Positions 1 through 9,051 of a DNA stretch of 34,287 nucleotides are shown here, one piece after another. Position 1 is the first letter of the stretch. Every line of letters starts with the position of its first letter. This stretch comes from Silicimonas sp. (GTDB lineage: Bacteria > Pseudomonadota > Alphaproteobacteria > Rhodobacterales > Rhodobacteraceae): positions 1 to 34,287 of the forward strand of contig JAJDOD010000140.1 of the NCBI GenBank assembly GCA_022340315.1. The letters are read 5' to 3'. Below the pieces are notes generated by a model. That model did not search any database. It worked only from the letters and a program-made list of their open reading frames with translations, and was not told the origin of the DNA. Position numbers and translations under genes: made by a program.

Positions 1-989
1 CCGTCGACATCCTCGGGCTTGAAGCTGCCGCCCTGAAACTCGTTGAAGATCGCCTTGTAGGGTTTGGCCATCACGTTCGCCAGAACGCTCAGGCGTCCCC
101 GGTGCGGCATACCAACAATGATGTCCTTCAGTCCCAACTGCCCGCCGCGCTTGATGATCTGTTCCATAGCGGGGACGAGGCTTTCGCCGCCGTCGAGACC
201 GAAGCGCTTGGTGCCGGTGTACTTGACGTGCAGGAACTTCTCGAAACCCTCGGCCTCGACCAGCTTGTTCAGGATCGCCTTCCGCCCCTCTCGCGTGAAC
301 GCGATTTCTTTCCCCAGCCCCTCGATCCGTTCCTTCAGCCACGCGGCTTCCTCGGGGTTCGAGATGTGCATGTATTGCAGCGCGAATGTCCCGCAATAGG
401 TGCGCTTGACGATGGCGAGGATCTCGCGGATCGACGCGGTTTCCAGCCCCAGAACGTTGTCGAGGAAGATCGGCCGGTCCCAGTCCGTCTCGGTGAAGCC
501 ATAGGACTTGGGGTCCAGTTCGGGGTGGGGCGTGTTGTCTCGCATCCCCAACGGGTCGAGATCGGCCACCAGGTGTCCCCGGATACGATAGGCACGGATG
601 ATCATCAGCGCCCGGATACTGTCGAGGACCGCTCGCTTGACCGCATCTTCCGAGACCGCGACACCCTTCTCCTGGGCTTTCGCCGCGATCTTGCCCGCGG
701 CCTTCGCCTGCACCGCCGGGCCGAGGTCGCCCCATTGGCCATCGAGCGCCGACGTCAACTCGTCGTTCGGCACCGGCGGCCAGTCGCTGCGCGCCCAGCT
801 TGGACCCGCCGCCTCGCGTTTGGCGTCGATCTCGGTGTCGCCAAGCTCGCGGAAGAATGCCTGCCAGCCTGCGTCGACCGCGTTCGGGTCGTTGGCGTAG
901 CGGGCGTAGAGCTGTTCGATGTACTCGGCGTTGTGCCCTTGAAGGAAGGACGACGCCTTGAAGATGTCGTTGGGGGATTGGTCGGTCAT
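1..989 (-). CDS. sucA: 2-oxoglutarate dehydrogenase E1 component, N-terminal part (cut by window start)
   Basis: This is the thiamine-diphosphate E1 subunit of the 2-oxoglutarate dehydrogenase complex, which decarboxylates 2-oxoglutarate and passes the succinyl group to E2 lipoate. The first 329 residues are present, reading toward the window start without a stop. The visible N-terminus (MTDQSPNDIFKASSFLQGHN) carries the E1o helix that docks on E2, followed by the segment YCGTFALQYMHISNPEE and GMPHRGRLSVLANV, which are hallmarks of the SucA family. The ATG at 989 has an AGGAA ribosome site 8 bases upstream (complement of 998-1002). The gene lies 89 bases downstream of sucD on the same strand, so it is probably part of a sucC-sucD-sucA transcript. 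The C-terminal half lies outside the window. Confidence 0.96.
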   Translation of the reverse strand, partial: MTDQSPNDIFKASSFLQGHNAEYIEQLYARYANDPNAVDAGWQAFFRELGDTEIDAKREAAGPSWARSDWPPVPNDELTSALDGQWGDLGPAVQAKAAGKIAAKAQEKGVAVSEDAVKRAVLDSIRALMIIRAYRIRGHLVADLDPLGMRDNTPHPELDPKSYGFTETDWDRPIFLDNVLGLETASIREILAIVKRTYCGTFALQYMHISNPEEAAWLKERIEGLGKEIAFTREGRKAILNKLVEAEGFEKFLHVKYTGTKRFGLDGGESLVPAMEQIIKRGGQLGLKDIIVGMPHRGRLSVLANVMAKPYKAIFNEFQGGSFKPEDVD

Positions 990-1078
990 CGTGTTCGTTC
1001 CTATCGCCGTATCATCCGATCGGGTTGAACTGTGAAAGGGCCGGTTCCCCAGCCCCTAGATATGTCATGCCAGCGGCG

Positions 1079-1960
1079 TCAGCCGATGGCCTCCAGCATC
1101 GCCTCGCCCAGGCCCGCCGGGCTGTCGGCGACGATGATGCCCGCGCTGCGCATGGCTTCGATCTTGTCATCCGCGCCGCCCTTGCCGCCCGCGACGATTG
1201 CGCCGGCGTGGCCCATGCGGCGGCCCGGAGGCGCGGTTCGGCCCGCGATGAACCCGGCGACCGGCTTCGAGCGGCCCTTCTTCGCCTCGTCTTTCAGGAA
1301 CTGCGCGGCTTCTTCTTCCGCCGATCCGCCGATCTCGCCGATCATGATGATCGACTGCGTCTCGTCGTCGGCCAGGAACCATTCCAGCACGTCGATATGC
1401 TCGGTCCCCTTGATCGGGTCGCCGCCGATGCCGACGCAGGTCGACTGGCCAAGGCCCACGTCCGAGGTTTGCTTGACCGCTTCATAGGTCAGGGTGCCGG
1501 AGCGGGAGACCACGCCGCAGGAGCCCTTTTGATGAATGTGTCCCGGCATGATGCCGATCTTGCACTCGCCCGGCGTGATGACGCCCGGACAGTTGGGGCC
1601 GACGAGGCGGCAGGTGGAACCTTCCAGCGCCCGCTTTACCTTCATCATGTCGAGAACGGGGATGCCCTCGGTGATGGCGACGATCACGGGGATCTCGGCG
1701 TCGATGGCTTCAAGGATCGAGTCCGCCGCAAACGGCGGCGGGACATAGATCACCGTGGCGTTCGCTCCGGTTTTCGCCACAGCCTCGTGGCAGGAGTTGA
1801 AGACCGGCAGATCGAGATGCGTCTGCCCGCCCTTGCCGGGGGTGACGCCGCCGACCATCTGGGTGCCATAGGCGATGGCCTGTTCCGAATGGAACGTGCC
1901 CTGTGAGCCGGTGAAGCCCTGGCAGATAACCTTGGTGTTCTTGTCAATAAGGACGGACAT
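1079..1960 (-). CDS. sucD: Succinyl-CoA synthetase alpha subunit (ADP/GDP-forming)
   Basis: The alpha subunit of succinyl-CoA synthetase carries the CoA site and the phosphohistidine that relays phosphate between succinyl-CoA and nucleoside diphosphate. The product has 293 residues, the usual length. The CoA-binding Rossmann region is at the N-terminus ([12 protein letters not shown]), [20 protein letters not shown] lies near 119-138, and the phosphohistidine is His251 in RRMGHAGAI. The start at 1960 ([11 protein letters not shown]) is chosen because the family begins there and a GGGAAG site precedes it; an upstream in-frame extension to 2005 would add 15 unrelated residues. It lies downstream of a small exported-protein gene that separates it from sucC, an unusual split of the normal sucCD pair. 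Confidence 0.97.
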   Translation of the reverse strand: MSVLIDKNTKVICQGFTGSQGTFHSEQAIAYGTQMVGGVTPGKGGQTHLDLPVFNSCHEAVAKTGANATVIYVPPPFAADSILEAIDAEIPVIVAITEGIPVLDMMKVKRALEGSTCRLVGPNCPGVITPGECKIGIMPGHIHQKGSCGVVSRSGTLTYEAVKQTSDVGLGQSTCVGIGGDPIKGTEHIDVLEWFLADDETQSIIMIGEIGGSAEEEAAQFLKDEAKKGRSKPVAGFIAGRTAPPGRRMGHAGAIVAGGKGGADDKIEAMRSAGIIVADSPAGLGEAMLEAIG

Positions 1961-2031
1961 TCTTCTTCCCTTCGCAGGGCGGGGCTCACCCCGCAATTCT
2001 TGCACGGCGGAGCGAACCCCGCCTCATGTAA

Positions 2032-2487
2032 CTATCTCTGGAACACGACGAGGCTCATCTTGCCAATGTCCAGGGGTTCAATTCGGATGACGGTTCGCGC
2101 ACCATCAATTCTCAGCCGAATGGTGTAGCGCTCATCCCGCCGCGTCGTATCGGTATCCCAATGGTCGCGTTCTTCCAAAAGTCGCAGCACGGCGCGTGTG
2201 GTCTCGCGTGTATTGTCCGCGGGGCCGGTGAGCGTGCAGGCCTGAAATCCGCCCCGGGTTTTCGCTCGGGGGTTCACAAGGTAGCCACGTCCCCGGAGGG
2301 TGCCGTCGCCGACCGGTCTCATTCCGTAGTCCTGGGCGAGCATGACGACGCCGGAAAAGTTGGGCAGCCTTTCGATGCAGATTGCGTCGAAGATTTCTGC
2401 GATCCTGGACTCTCCGTCCGCCTGTGCCTGCGGCGCAGCGGCGAGCAGCGCGGCGGCAATCGCCAGAGTGCGTATTACCGGCTTCAC
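2032..2487 (-). CDS. Small exported protein between sucC and sucD, function unknown
   Basis: A 151-residue protein with a clear Sec signal peptide ([23 protein letters not shown], cleavage after AQA). The mature part of about 128 residues has two cysteines (in ICIERL and QACTLTG) that could form a disulfide. I recognise no enzyme motif. The start is a GTG at 2487 that overlaps the sucC stop as GTGA, so its translation is probably coupled to sucC. It sits 71 bases upstream of sucD. The overlap, the signal peptide and codon usage like its neighbours support a real gene. A role in TCA enzyme function is doubtful because the product should be periplasmic while SucCD is cytoplasmic. Confidence 0.85.
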   Translation of the reverse strand: MKPVIRTLAIAAALLAAAPQAQADGESRIAEIFDAICIERLPNFSGVVMLAQDYGMRPVGDGTLRGRGYLVNPRAKTRGGFQACTLTGPADNTRETTRAVLRLLEERDHWDTDTTRRDERYTIRLRIDGARTVIRIEPLDIGKMSLVVFQR

Positions 2488-3677
2488 CCTTTCACAGCCT
2501 TTACGATCTTCTCGGCGCCGTCTTTCAGATCGTCCGCCGCGATCACGTCGACGTCGCTTTCGTTGATGATGCGTTTGCCTTCTTCAACATTCGTGCCTTC
2601 CAGCCGCACCACCAGCGGCACCTGAAGTCCCACCTCTTTCACGGCGGCGACCACGCCCTCGGCTATGACGTCGCACCGCATGATGCCGCCGAAGATGTTG
2701 ACGAGGATGCCCTTCACGTTGGGATCGCTGGTGATGATTTTGAAGGCTTCCGTCACTTTCTCTTTCGTGGCGCCCCCGCCCACGTCGAGGAAGTTGGCGG
2801 GTTCCGCGCCGTAGAGCTTGATGATGTCCATCGTCGCCATGGCGAGGCCCGCACCGTTCACCATGCAGCCGATCTCGCCATCGAGCGCGATGTAGTTGAG
2901 GTCGTACTTGGAGGCTTCCAGTTCCTTCGGGTCCTCCTCGGTCTCATCCCGCAGCGCCATGATGTCGGGGTGGCGGTAGAGCGCGTTCGAATCGAAGCCC
3001 ATCTTGGCGTCGAGGCACTTCAGGTCGCCCCCGTCGGTGACGATCAGGGGATTGATCTCGAGCATCTCCATGTCCTTGGCGATGAAGAGATCGTAAAGCT
3101 GGCCCATCAGCTTGACGCATTGCTTGACCTGGCCGCCTTCTAGGTTCAGCGCAAAGGCGATGCGACGCCCGTGGTAGGGCATATAGCCGGTGGCGGGATC
3201 GACGCTGAACGACAGGATCTTCTCGGGCGTGGCGTGCGCCACTTCCTCGATGTCCATGCCGCCTTCAGTCGAGGCGACGAAGCTGACGCGCGAGCTTCCT
3301 CGGTCGACGAGAAGCGCGAGGTACATCTCAGTCTGGATGCCCGAACCGTCTTCAATGTAGATGCGGTTGACCTGCTTGCCGGTCGCGCCGGTTTGCTTGG
3401 TGACCAGAGTGCGGCCCAGCATGCGCCGGGTTTCGTCTGCCGCTTCTTCGACCGACTTGGTGATCCGCACACCGCCCTTGTCCCCGGCATCGGCTTCCTT
3501 GAACGTGCCCTTGCCGCGACCGCCGGCGTGGATTTGCGCCTTCACGACCCAGACCGGACCATCGAGCGCACCCGCCGCCGTCTTGGCCTCCTCTGCCCTC
3601 AGAACAACACGCCCATCCGCCACCGGAGCGCCGGCATCGCGGAGGAGCCCTTTCGCCTGGTATTCGTGAATATTCAT
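2484..3677 (-). CDS. sucC: Succinyl-CoA synthetase beta subunit
   Basis: The beta subunit of succinyl-CoA synthetase holds the ATP-grasp nucleotide site and the succinate site, and works with SucD. The product has 397 residues, typical for alphaproteobacteria. It begins [19 protein letters not shown], the standard N-terminus. The ATP-grasp core includes [19 protein letters not shown], and the ligand-binding C-terminal domain contains [13 protein letters not shown] and [14 protein letters not shown]. The start at 3677 has an AGGAG site about 10 bases upstream; in-frame sequence upstream to 3908 runs through the regulatory region and is not family sequence. It opens the sucC-exported protein-sucD-sucA cluster. 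About 110-138 bases upstream of the start lies the paired GTGATCAC site described separately. Confidence 0.97.
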   Translation of the reverse strand: MNIHEYQAKGLLRDAGAPVADGRVVLRAEEAKTAAGALDGPVWVVKAQIHAGGRGKGTFKEADAGDKGGVRITKSVEEAADETRRMLGRTLVTKQTGATGKQVNRIYIEDGSGIQTEMYLALLVDRGSSRVSFVASTEGGMDIEEVAHATPEKILSFSVDPATGYMPYHGRRIAFALNLEGGQVKQCVKLMGQLYDLFIAKDMEMLEINPLIVTDGGDLKCLDAKMGFDSNALYRHPDIMALRDETEEDPKELEASKYDLNYIALDGEIGCMVNGAGLAMATMDIIKLYGAEPANFLDVGGGATKEKVTEAFKIITSDPNVKGILVNIFGGIMRCDVIAEGVVAAVKEVGLQVPLVVRLEGTNVEEGKRIINESDVDVIAADDLKDGAEKIVKAVKG

Positions 3678-3785
3678 GGGCGCGCACTCCTGACGGTTGA
3701 TGGTCCCCAAGGCTTGGCATGAAATGGCGGAGAGTGAAGGTGCAAAACCCTGCGAGACGGACAATCGCGGGAAAAAAGCGGTTTT

Positions 3786-3816
3786 TGTGATCACGGCAAA
3801 AATTGGTGTGATCACA
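3786..3816 (-). promoter_or_regulatory. Paired GTGATCAC palindromes upstream of sucC (putative operator)
   Basis: Two perfect 8-bp palindromes GTGATCAC at 3787-3794 and 3808-3815 are separated by 13 bases, so their centres are 21 bp apart, two turns of B-DNA. Read on the sucC strand, the flanks are TTGTGATCAC, 13 bases, then GTGATCACAAAAACCG. The same arrangement with near-identical flanks occurs upstream of sdhC at 8501-8529. The site lies in the 255-base gap between mdh and sucC. That this is a repressor or activator site is inference; the binding protein is not identifiable from this window. Confidence 0.7.
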
Positions 3817-3870
3817 ATGTGGGTGGAGCGCTTTCGAGATTCGGTATATACGTGGAAATCCTGAAAGAAG

Positions 3871-3897
3871 AGGCCCGCGCCGGGTGGCGCGGGCCTT
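3871..3897 (-). terminator. GC-rich hairpin after mdh, probable terminator
   Basis: An 11-bp stem (AGGCCCGCGCC paired with GGCGCGGGCCT) with a loop of about four bases lies 36 bases past the mdh stop. On the mdh strand it is followed by a pyrimidine-rich CTTCTTTC, a weak U-tract. The position between mdh and the sucC regulatory region suggests it ends mdh transcription and separates the two units. Confidence 0.6.
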
Positions 3898-3932
3898 GCT
3901 TGATCCAATGCGAATTTGTCGGCGAGTGCCGA

Positions 3933-5096
<1,164 letters not shown>

Positions 5097-5107
5097 TCAG
5101 TGTCCGA

Positions 5108-5413
5108 TCAGCTTCGGATGCCGGCGGGCGCGACCGGTTCGTTCAGCTCTTCGAACGACTGGCCGCTGGCCACAAGGCAGGTAACGCCGTTGGGCAGCGT
5201 GATCGTGATGGTCCAGGTCCCGGTTTCGATCGAGGCAAAAACCTCGACCACGCGGCCTTGCGGCGCCATGCCGATGGACCGGCGGCTTTCGCCGTATTTC
5301 GTGGTGAGACGTTCAACAACCAGGTCGCGGTTGCCGCAATTCTGATTTTGCGCCTGGGCGATGGCGGGAACGATCAACGCCGCCGAGGTGAGGATGAAAG
5401 ACTTCAGTTTCAT
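5108..5413 (-). CDS. Small exported protein upstream of mdh, function unknown
   Basis: A 101-residue protein with a signal peptide (MKLKSFILTSAALIVPAIAQAQ, cleavage after AQA). The mature part of about 80 residues has two cysteines (in NQNCGN and VTCLVA) and a beta-rich pattern, with TWTITITLPNGVTCLV near the C-terminus. A GGAAAGGA-type ribosome site precedes the ATG at 5413. I recognise no domain that gives a function. It lies on the mdh strand and is divergent from the malyl-CoA gene at 5634, sharing a 220-base intergenic region with it. The signal peptide and ribosome site make a real gene likely. Confidence 0.8.
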   Translation of the reverse strand: MKLKSFILTSAALIVPAIAQAQNQNCGNRDLVVERLTTKYGESRRSIGMAPQGRVVEVFASIETGTWTITITLPNGVTCLVASGQSFEELNEPVAPAGIRS

Positions 5414-5557
5414 GTCAGTCCTTTCCGGAGGCCTTTCGCCCCCATGTCAGCCTTGAACCCCGAATTTTTTCCAGGGAGAGGCGCTGCAAGCTTGGGAACA
5501 GAACGAGAATAAGTGGTTAACGAGGCGTGCGATTGTCTCGAAAATTGGAGCGGATTG

Positions 5558-5598
5558 CCGCGTTGCAGCGAAATGTCTTGCAGAAGAAGACAACGCGG
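5558..5598. promoter_or_regulatory. Inverted repeat upstream of mcl2
   Basis: CCGCGTTG at 5558-5565 and CAACGCGG at 5591-5598 form a perfect 8-bp inverted repeat with a 25-base spacer. Inside it TTGCAG occurs twice (5563-5568 and 5578-5583). It ends 35 bases before the mcl2 start. It could be a regulator site or an RNA hairpin in the leader; neither can be decided here. Confidence 0.3.
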
Positions 5599-5633
5599 TG
5601 CACCTATGCAGCGGCGATGACCGGAGGCGGAAA

Positions 5634-6488
5634 ATGGACCTGGCGACACTATACAGATCAGTCCTTTACATCCCCGGCTCGAAGGAACGCGCACTCGGCA
5701 AGGCGCGTGGCCTCAACGTCGATGCCATCATTTTCGATCTCGAAGACGCCGTTGCGCCCGACGAGAAGGCCGCCGCACGCAGCACGCTGGCGGCCGAGCT
5801 TGCGGCGGGCGGATACGGTCACCGGAAACGCATCGTGCGGATCAACGGGCTCGACACCGACTGGGGCGAGGACGATGCCCGTGCCGTTGCGGGCATGGCA
5901 TGCGATGCCGTTTTGTTGCCCAAGGCCGAAAGCGCGGCGCAGATCGAGGCGCTCGCCAATATGCTGCCGGAGCTGCCCGTCTGGTGCATGTTGGAAACCG
6001 CGCGGGGCGTGCTGAACGCGCTCGACATTGCGGATGCCGCGCCGGTCGAGGGCTTTGTCATGGGCACCAACGATCTGGCCAAGGAGATCGGCTGTGCGAC
6101 CGGCGGCGACCGGATGCCGCTGATGACGGGACTGCAAACCTGCCTGATGGCTGCGCGCGCCGCGGGGATCGTGATCGTCGATGGCGTCTACAACGCGTTC
6201 CGCGACGAAGACGGCTTTCGCGCCGAATGCGAACAGGGCAATCTGCTGGGTATGGACGGAAAGACCCTGATCCACCCCGCGCAGATCGACATCGCCAACG
6301 GGATCTTCGCGCCGACCAGCGAGCAGGTCGACCTTGCCCGCCGCCAGATCGAGGCCTTCGAGGCCGCCGAGGCGCGAGGCGAGGGTGTTGCGGTGCTCGA
6401 TGGCCGGATCGTCGAGAACCTTCATGTCGTCACGGCGCGCTCGGTGCTGGCCAGGGCCGACGCCGTGCGGGAAAGGGACAACGCATGA
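5634..6488 (+). CDS. mcl2: CitE-family malyl-CoA thioesterase/lyase, probable (3S)-malyl-CoA thioesterase
   Basis: A 284-residue member of the HpcH/HpaI-CitE family. Family motifs are RSVLYIPGSKERAL at the N-terminus, AIIFDLEDAVAPDEK, VRINGLDTDWGEDD, CMLETARGVLNALDI with the Mg-binding Glu, and GMDGKTLIHPAQID. The ATG at 5634 has GGAGG about 9 bases upstream; the earlier in-frame start at 5598 lacks one. In Rhodobacter sphaeroides a short CitE homologue near mdh, mch and sdh is the (3S)-malyl-CoA thioesterase Mcl2, which hydrolyses malyl-CoA to malate in the EMC pathway, whereas Mcl1 is the longer lyase. The length and the mdh/mch neighbourhood favour Mcl2. A citrate- or malyl-CoA lyase activity cannot be excluded from sequence alone. 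The stop overlaps the next gene as ATGA. Confidence 0.8.
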   Translation: MDLATLYRSVLYIPGSKERALGKARGLNVDAIIFDLEDAVAPDEKAAARSTLAAELAAGGYGHRKRIVRINGLDTDWGEDDARAVAGMACDAVLLPKAESAAQIEALANMLPELPVWCMLETARGVLNALDIADAAPVEGFVMGTNDLAKEIGCATGGDRMPLMTGLQTCLMAARAAGIVIVDGVYNAFRDEDGFRAECEQGNLLGMDGKTLIHPAQIDIANGIFAPTSEQVDLARRQIEAFEAAEARGEGVAVLDGRIVENLHVVTARSVLARADAVRERDNA

Positions 6489-7045
6489 GCCTGCTTCTGC
6501 TCGGACTTCTCCTCTGGTGCGGTGCGCACCTGGCAAAGCGTATCGCGCCGGGTTTCCGCGCGGGCCTGACCGAACGAATGGGCGACGGCTCGAAGGGCAT
6601 CTTCGCAATCGCCATCCTGCTCTCGGTTGTCCTGATGACGCTCGGCTATCAGAACTACACCGGCGCGTTCTACTGGGGCCGGAGCGCTGCTTTGGTCGGG
6701 ATCAACAACCTGCTGATGCTTCTGGCGGTCTATCTTTTTGCCTCGTCGGGGCTGAAGACCCGGATCACCGGCATCATCCGGCACCCGCAACTGACCGGCT
6801 TCAAGGCCTGGGCGCTGGCGCATCTCTTGGTCAACGGCGACACCGCCTCGTTCATCCTGTTCGGCGGGCTGCTGGCCTGGGCGATCCTGGAAGTCATCCT
6901 CCTCAATCGCCAAACCGAACGCCCCGCGCCGCCCGAGAGCTATCCGGCGGCCAACGAGATCAAGGCCGTCGTCGGCACGGTCGTCGTCTTCGCCGTGATC
7001 TCGGGCGTGCACATCTGGCTTGGCTACAACCCCTTCGGGTCCTGA
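6485..7045 (+). CDS. NnrU-family inner-membrane protein
   Basis: A 186-residue, very hydrophobic protein with about five membrane spans (residues 1-12, 38-55, 70-90, 115-140 and 155-178 by hydrophobicity). The pattern GIIRHPQLTGFKAWALAHLLVNGD is characteristic of the NnrU family, first described in nitric-oxide reductase clusters and also related to the membrane part of 15-cis-zeta-carotene isomerase. No denitrification or carotenoid gene is nearby. The ATG at 6485 overlaps the mcl2 stop as ATGA, and mch starts 5 bases after its end, so it is embedded in an EMC-pathway operon. Its biochemical role here is unknown. Confidence 0.88.
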   Translation: MSLLLLGLLLWCGAHLAKRIAPGFRAGLTERMGDGSKGIFAIAILLSVVLMTLGYQNYTGAFYWGRSAALVGINNLLMLLAVYLFASSGLKTRITGIIRHPQLTGFKAWALAHLLVNGDTASFILFGGLLAWAILEVILLNRQTERPAPPESYPAANEIKAVVGTVVVFAVISGVHIWLGYNPFGS

Positions 7046-7049
7046 TGCG

Positions 7050-8078
7050 ATGAAGACCAATCCGGGCCGCTTCTTCGAGGATTACCGCCTGGGCGAAGTC
7101 ATCGACCACGCGGTGCCGCGCACGCTCCACGGCGGCGAGAGAGCGCTTTACCACGCGCTCTATCCGGCGCGTCATGCGCTTCATTCCTCGGCGGCTTTCG
7201 CCGAGGCGTGCGGACTGAAGGGCGCGCCCTTCGACGACCTGATCGTGTTTCACACCGTCTTCGGCAAGACCGTCCCCGACATCTCGCTGAATGCCGTCGC
7301 CAACCTTGGCTATGCCGAGGGGCGCTGGCTAAGGCCGGTGGTCGCGGGCGAGACGCTGACCGCGCGTTCCGAGGTGATCGGGCTGAAGCAGAATTCCAAC
7401 GGCAAGAGCGGCGTGGTCTGGGTCCGCACGACAGGTCTGAGCGACGGCGAGGCGGTTCTGGACTACGTGCGCTGGGTCATGGTTCGCAAGCGCGATGCCG
7501 GGGCGCCCGCGCCGGAAACCGTTACGCCGATCTTGCTCGACGTTGTTCCCGCCGAGGACCTGGTCGTGCCCGGGGGGCTTGATTTCAGTCGCTATAATTT
7601 CGCTCTTGCGGGCGAACCGCATCGCTGGGGCGACTACGAGGTGGGCGAGACCATCGACCATGTCGACAGGGTAACGGTTGAGGACGCCGAGCACATGATG
7701 GCGACCCGGCTCTGGCAGAACACGGCCAAGGTGCATTTCGACACCACCCACCGCGAAGACGGGCGGCGGCTGATCTATGGGGGCCACGTCATCTCGCTGG
7801 CCCGTGCGCTGTCGTTCAACGGCCTGGCGAATGCCCAGTGCCTGGCGGCACTGAACGGGGGCAGCCATGTCAGCCCGCTTTTCGCGGGCAATACGGTCTG
7901 CGCCTGGTCCGAGGTGCTCGACAAGGCCGAGACCGCCGCGCCGGGCGTCGGCGCGCTTCGGCTTCGTCTGGTGGCGCACACGCCCGAGGCCGCGCCGTTC
8001 GCGTTGCGCGGGGAGGATGGCAAATACGTGCCGGGGGTGTTGCTGGACCTCGACTATTGGGCTTTAGTGCCGGTATGA
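7050..8078 (+). CDS. mch: Mesaconyl-CoA hydratase (beta-methylmalyl-CoA dehydratase)
   Basis: Mch reversibly hydrates mesaconyl-CoA to beta-methylmalyl-CoA in the EMC pathway. The product has 342 residues, matching the double-hotdog MaoC-like Mch family. The N-terminal repeat (FFEDYRLGEVIDHAVPRTL) and C-terminal repeat (WGDYEVGETIDHVDRVTVEDAEHM) have the same opening, showing the internal duplication. KVHFDTTHREDGRRLIYGGH in the second half holds the hydratase-type Asp/His residues. The start at 7050 (MKTNPGRFFEDY) is 5 bases after the NnrU gene; a TTG further upstream would overlap that gene. Its stop overlaps the next gene as ATGA. The adjacent mcl2 and the ccr/ecm genes in this window support the assignment over a generic MaoC dehydratase. 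Confidence 0.92.
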   Translation: MKTNPGRFFEDYRLGEVIDHAVPRTLHGGERALYHALYPARHALHSSAAFAEACGLKGAPFDDLIVFHTVFGKTVPDISLNAVANLGYAEGRWLRPVVAGETLTARSEVIGLKQNSNGKSGVVWVRTTGLSDGEAVLDYVRWVMVRKRDAGAPAPETVTPILLDVVPAEDLVVPGGLDFSRYNFALAGEPHRWGDYEVGETIDHVDRVTVEDAEHMMATRLWQNTAKVHFDTTHREDGRRLIYGGHVISLARALSFNGLANAQCLAALNGGSHVSPLFAGNTVCAWSEVLDKAETAAPGVGALRLRLVAHTPEAAPFALRGEDGKYVPGVLLDLDYWALVPV

Positions 8079-8497
8079 AACTGGCTCTCACGATCGCTGC
8101 AACCGTACTGCCCGGCCTGGCCCTGGCAGGTGTTTGCGGGCCGGACCGCGATACCGACATCGACGTTTTCGAACAGGCAAAAGCAGCGTTCTTCGACACA
8201 GACTACCGCGAGTTCTCCCGGATCCTGGGCGACTTCTTTCCCGACCTCGATGCGAGGTACGACAGTCTTTTCGGCGGGCTCGAGCGGGCGATCCCCGAGG
8301 GCTACGACCGTTGCGAAACCGTTCTTCAGCGGCGCGAGGCGCCGGGGTTTCACCAGGAGATGATCTTCTATTTCCCCAAGGGATCGCCCGCACCGATGGC
8401 GCTTTTGCTGATCGCGGCTGAGGTGGACGGAAAGACTCGAATGGTCGAGTTCAACTATAATACGTCGCTTTCCGAGGTTTTTTCGGAGCTCAAGTAA
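8075..8497 (+). CDS. Exported protein downstream of mch, function unknown
   Basis: A 140-residue protein with a signal peptide (MKLALTIAATVLPGLALAG, cleavage near ALA). The mature part has two cysteines (VCGPD and DRCETV) and a mixed alpha/beta pattern; no known enzyme motif is seen. The ATG at 8075 overlaps the mch stop as ATGA, so it is probably the last gene of the mcl2-NnrU-mch operon. Its TAA stop is immediately followed by the paired palindromes that precede sdhC. A periplasmic location is inferred from the signal peptide. Confidence 0.82.
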   Translation: MKLALTIAATVLPGLALAGVCGPDRDTDIDVFEQAKAAFFDTDYREFSRILGDFFPDLDARYDSLFGGLERAIPEGYDRCETVLQRREAPGFHQEMIFYFPKGSPAPMALLLIAAEVDGKTRMVEFNYNTSLSEVFSELK

Positions 8498-8500
8498 GTT

Positions 8501-8529
8501 GTGATCACTTGTCAAAAGCGCGTGATCAC
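8501..8529 (+). promoter_or_regulatory. Paired GTGATCAC palindromes upstream of sdhC (putative operator)
   Basis: Perfect GTGATCAC palindromes lie at 8501-8508 and 8522-8529, 13 bases apart, with centres 21 bp apart. With flanks the sites read TTGTGATCAC, 12 bases, CGTGATCACAAAACCG in the direction of sdhC. The downstream edge is 117 bases before the sdhC ATG. Spacing, flanking A-run and CCG match the sucC upstream site read on its own coding strand. A GTGACA element at about 8588 followed by AT-rich sequence could be part of the sdhC promoter downstream of the operator, but I am not sure of it. Confidence 0.7.
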
Positions 8530-8645
8530 AAAACCGATTATTTTGGCGGAGCAAGGCGATTCAAGTGCGCTTCTGCGCCGCAGAGGCGTGACACGGCCCT
8601 TCCTTTTGATAGAAGTACGCCAGGGAAGAAACAGGAGTCCGAACG

Positions 8646-9038
8646 ATGGCCGATGTGAACCGGGGCAACCGCCCGCTGTCTCCGCATCTGACGATTTACC
8701 GGATGCCGATGACGGCGATCACTTCGATCCTGAACCGCATCACCGGCGTGGCCCTTCTGGGCGGTGGATTGCTGGTGGTCTGGTGGCTTCTCGCCGCGGC
8801 ATCCTCGCCCGGCTATTACGCCTTCGCGGATGCTGTGATCACTTCCTTCATCGGTGACATCGTGATGTCGCTCTGCGTGTGGGCGCTCTGGTACCACGCG
8901 CTTGGCGGGCTCAGACACCTTTACTGGGATACCGGCGAGGGGCTGGAGATCGAAACCGCCGAGAAGCTCAGCTACGGCATCCTCGGCGGCTCGGTCGGTT
9001 TGACCGTCCTCACCCTTCTCGTCCTGATCGTCTTCTGA
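8646..9038 (+). CDS. sdhC: Succinate dehydrogenase cytochrome b556 subunit
   Basis: This 130-residue membrane anchor of complex II helps bind haem b and ubiquinone. RPLSPHLTIYRMPMTAITSILNRITGVAL at the N-terminus includes the conserved SPHL and S-x-x-x-R quinone-site residues (the Ser and Arg of SILNRITG). Three membrane spans follow (about 33-53, 62-84 and 108-130). The haem-ligand histidine is His84 in YHALGGLRHLYWD. An AGGAG site precedes the ATG at 8646. It is the first gene of the sdhC-D-A-B operon and lies downstream of the paired palindromes. Confidence 0.96.
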   Translation: MADVNRGNRPLSPHLTIYRMPMTAITSILNRITGVALLGGGLLVVWWLLAAASSPGYYAFADAVITSFIGDIVMSLCVWALWYHALGGLRHLYWDTGEGLEIETAEKLSYGILGGSVGLTVLTLLVLIVF

Positions 9039-9051
9039 GGAGGCCCGAGAG

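Noticed and set aside
102-1028. A 308-codon plus-strand frame at the window start
   Set aside because: It is antisense to sucA, whose motifs are unmistakable.
3786-3816. Reading the sucC palindromes as CRP or FNR sites
   Set aside because: CRP half-sites need a 6-base spacer and FNR sites read TTGAT-N4-ATCAA; here the half-sites abut, so neither fits.
5410-5694. A 94-codon minus-strand frame upstream of the small exported protein
   Set aside because: It covers the intergenic region and the mcl2 start in antisense, with no ribosome site or recognisable protein pattern.
8835-8842. A third GTGATCAC octamer inside sdhC
   Set aside because: It is single, without a partner 21 bp away, and encodes part of the VIT stretch of a membrane helix; probably chance.
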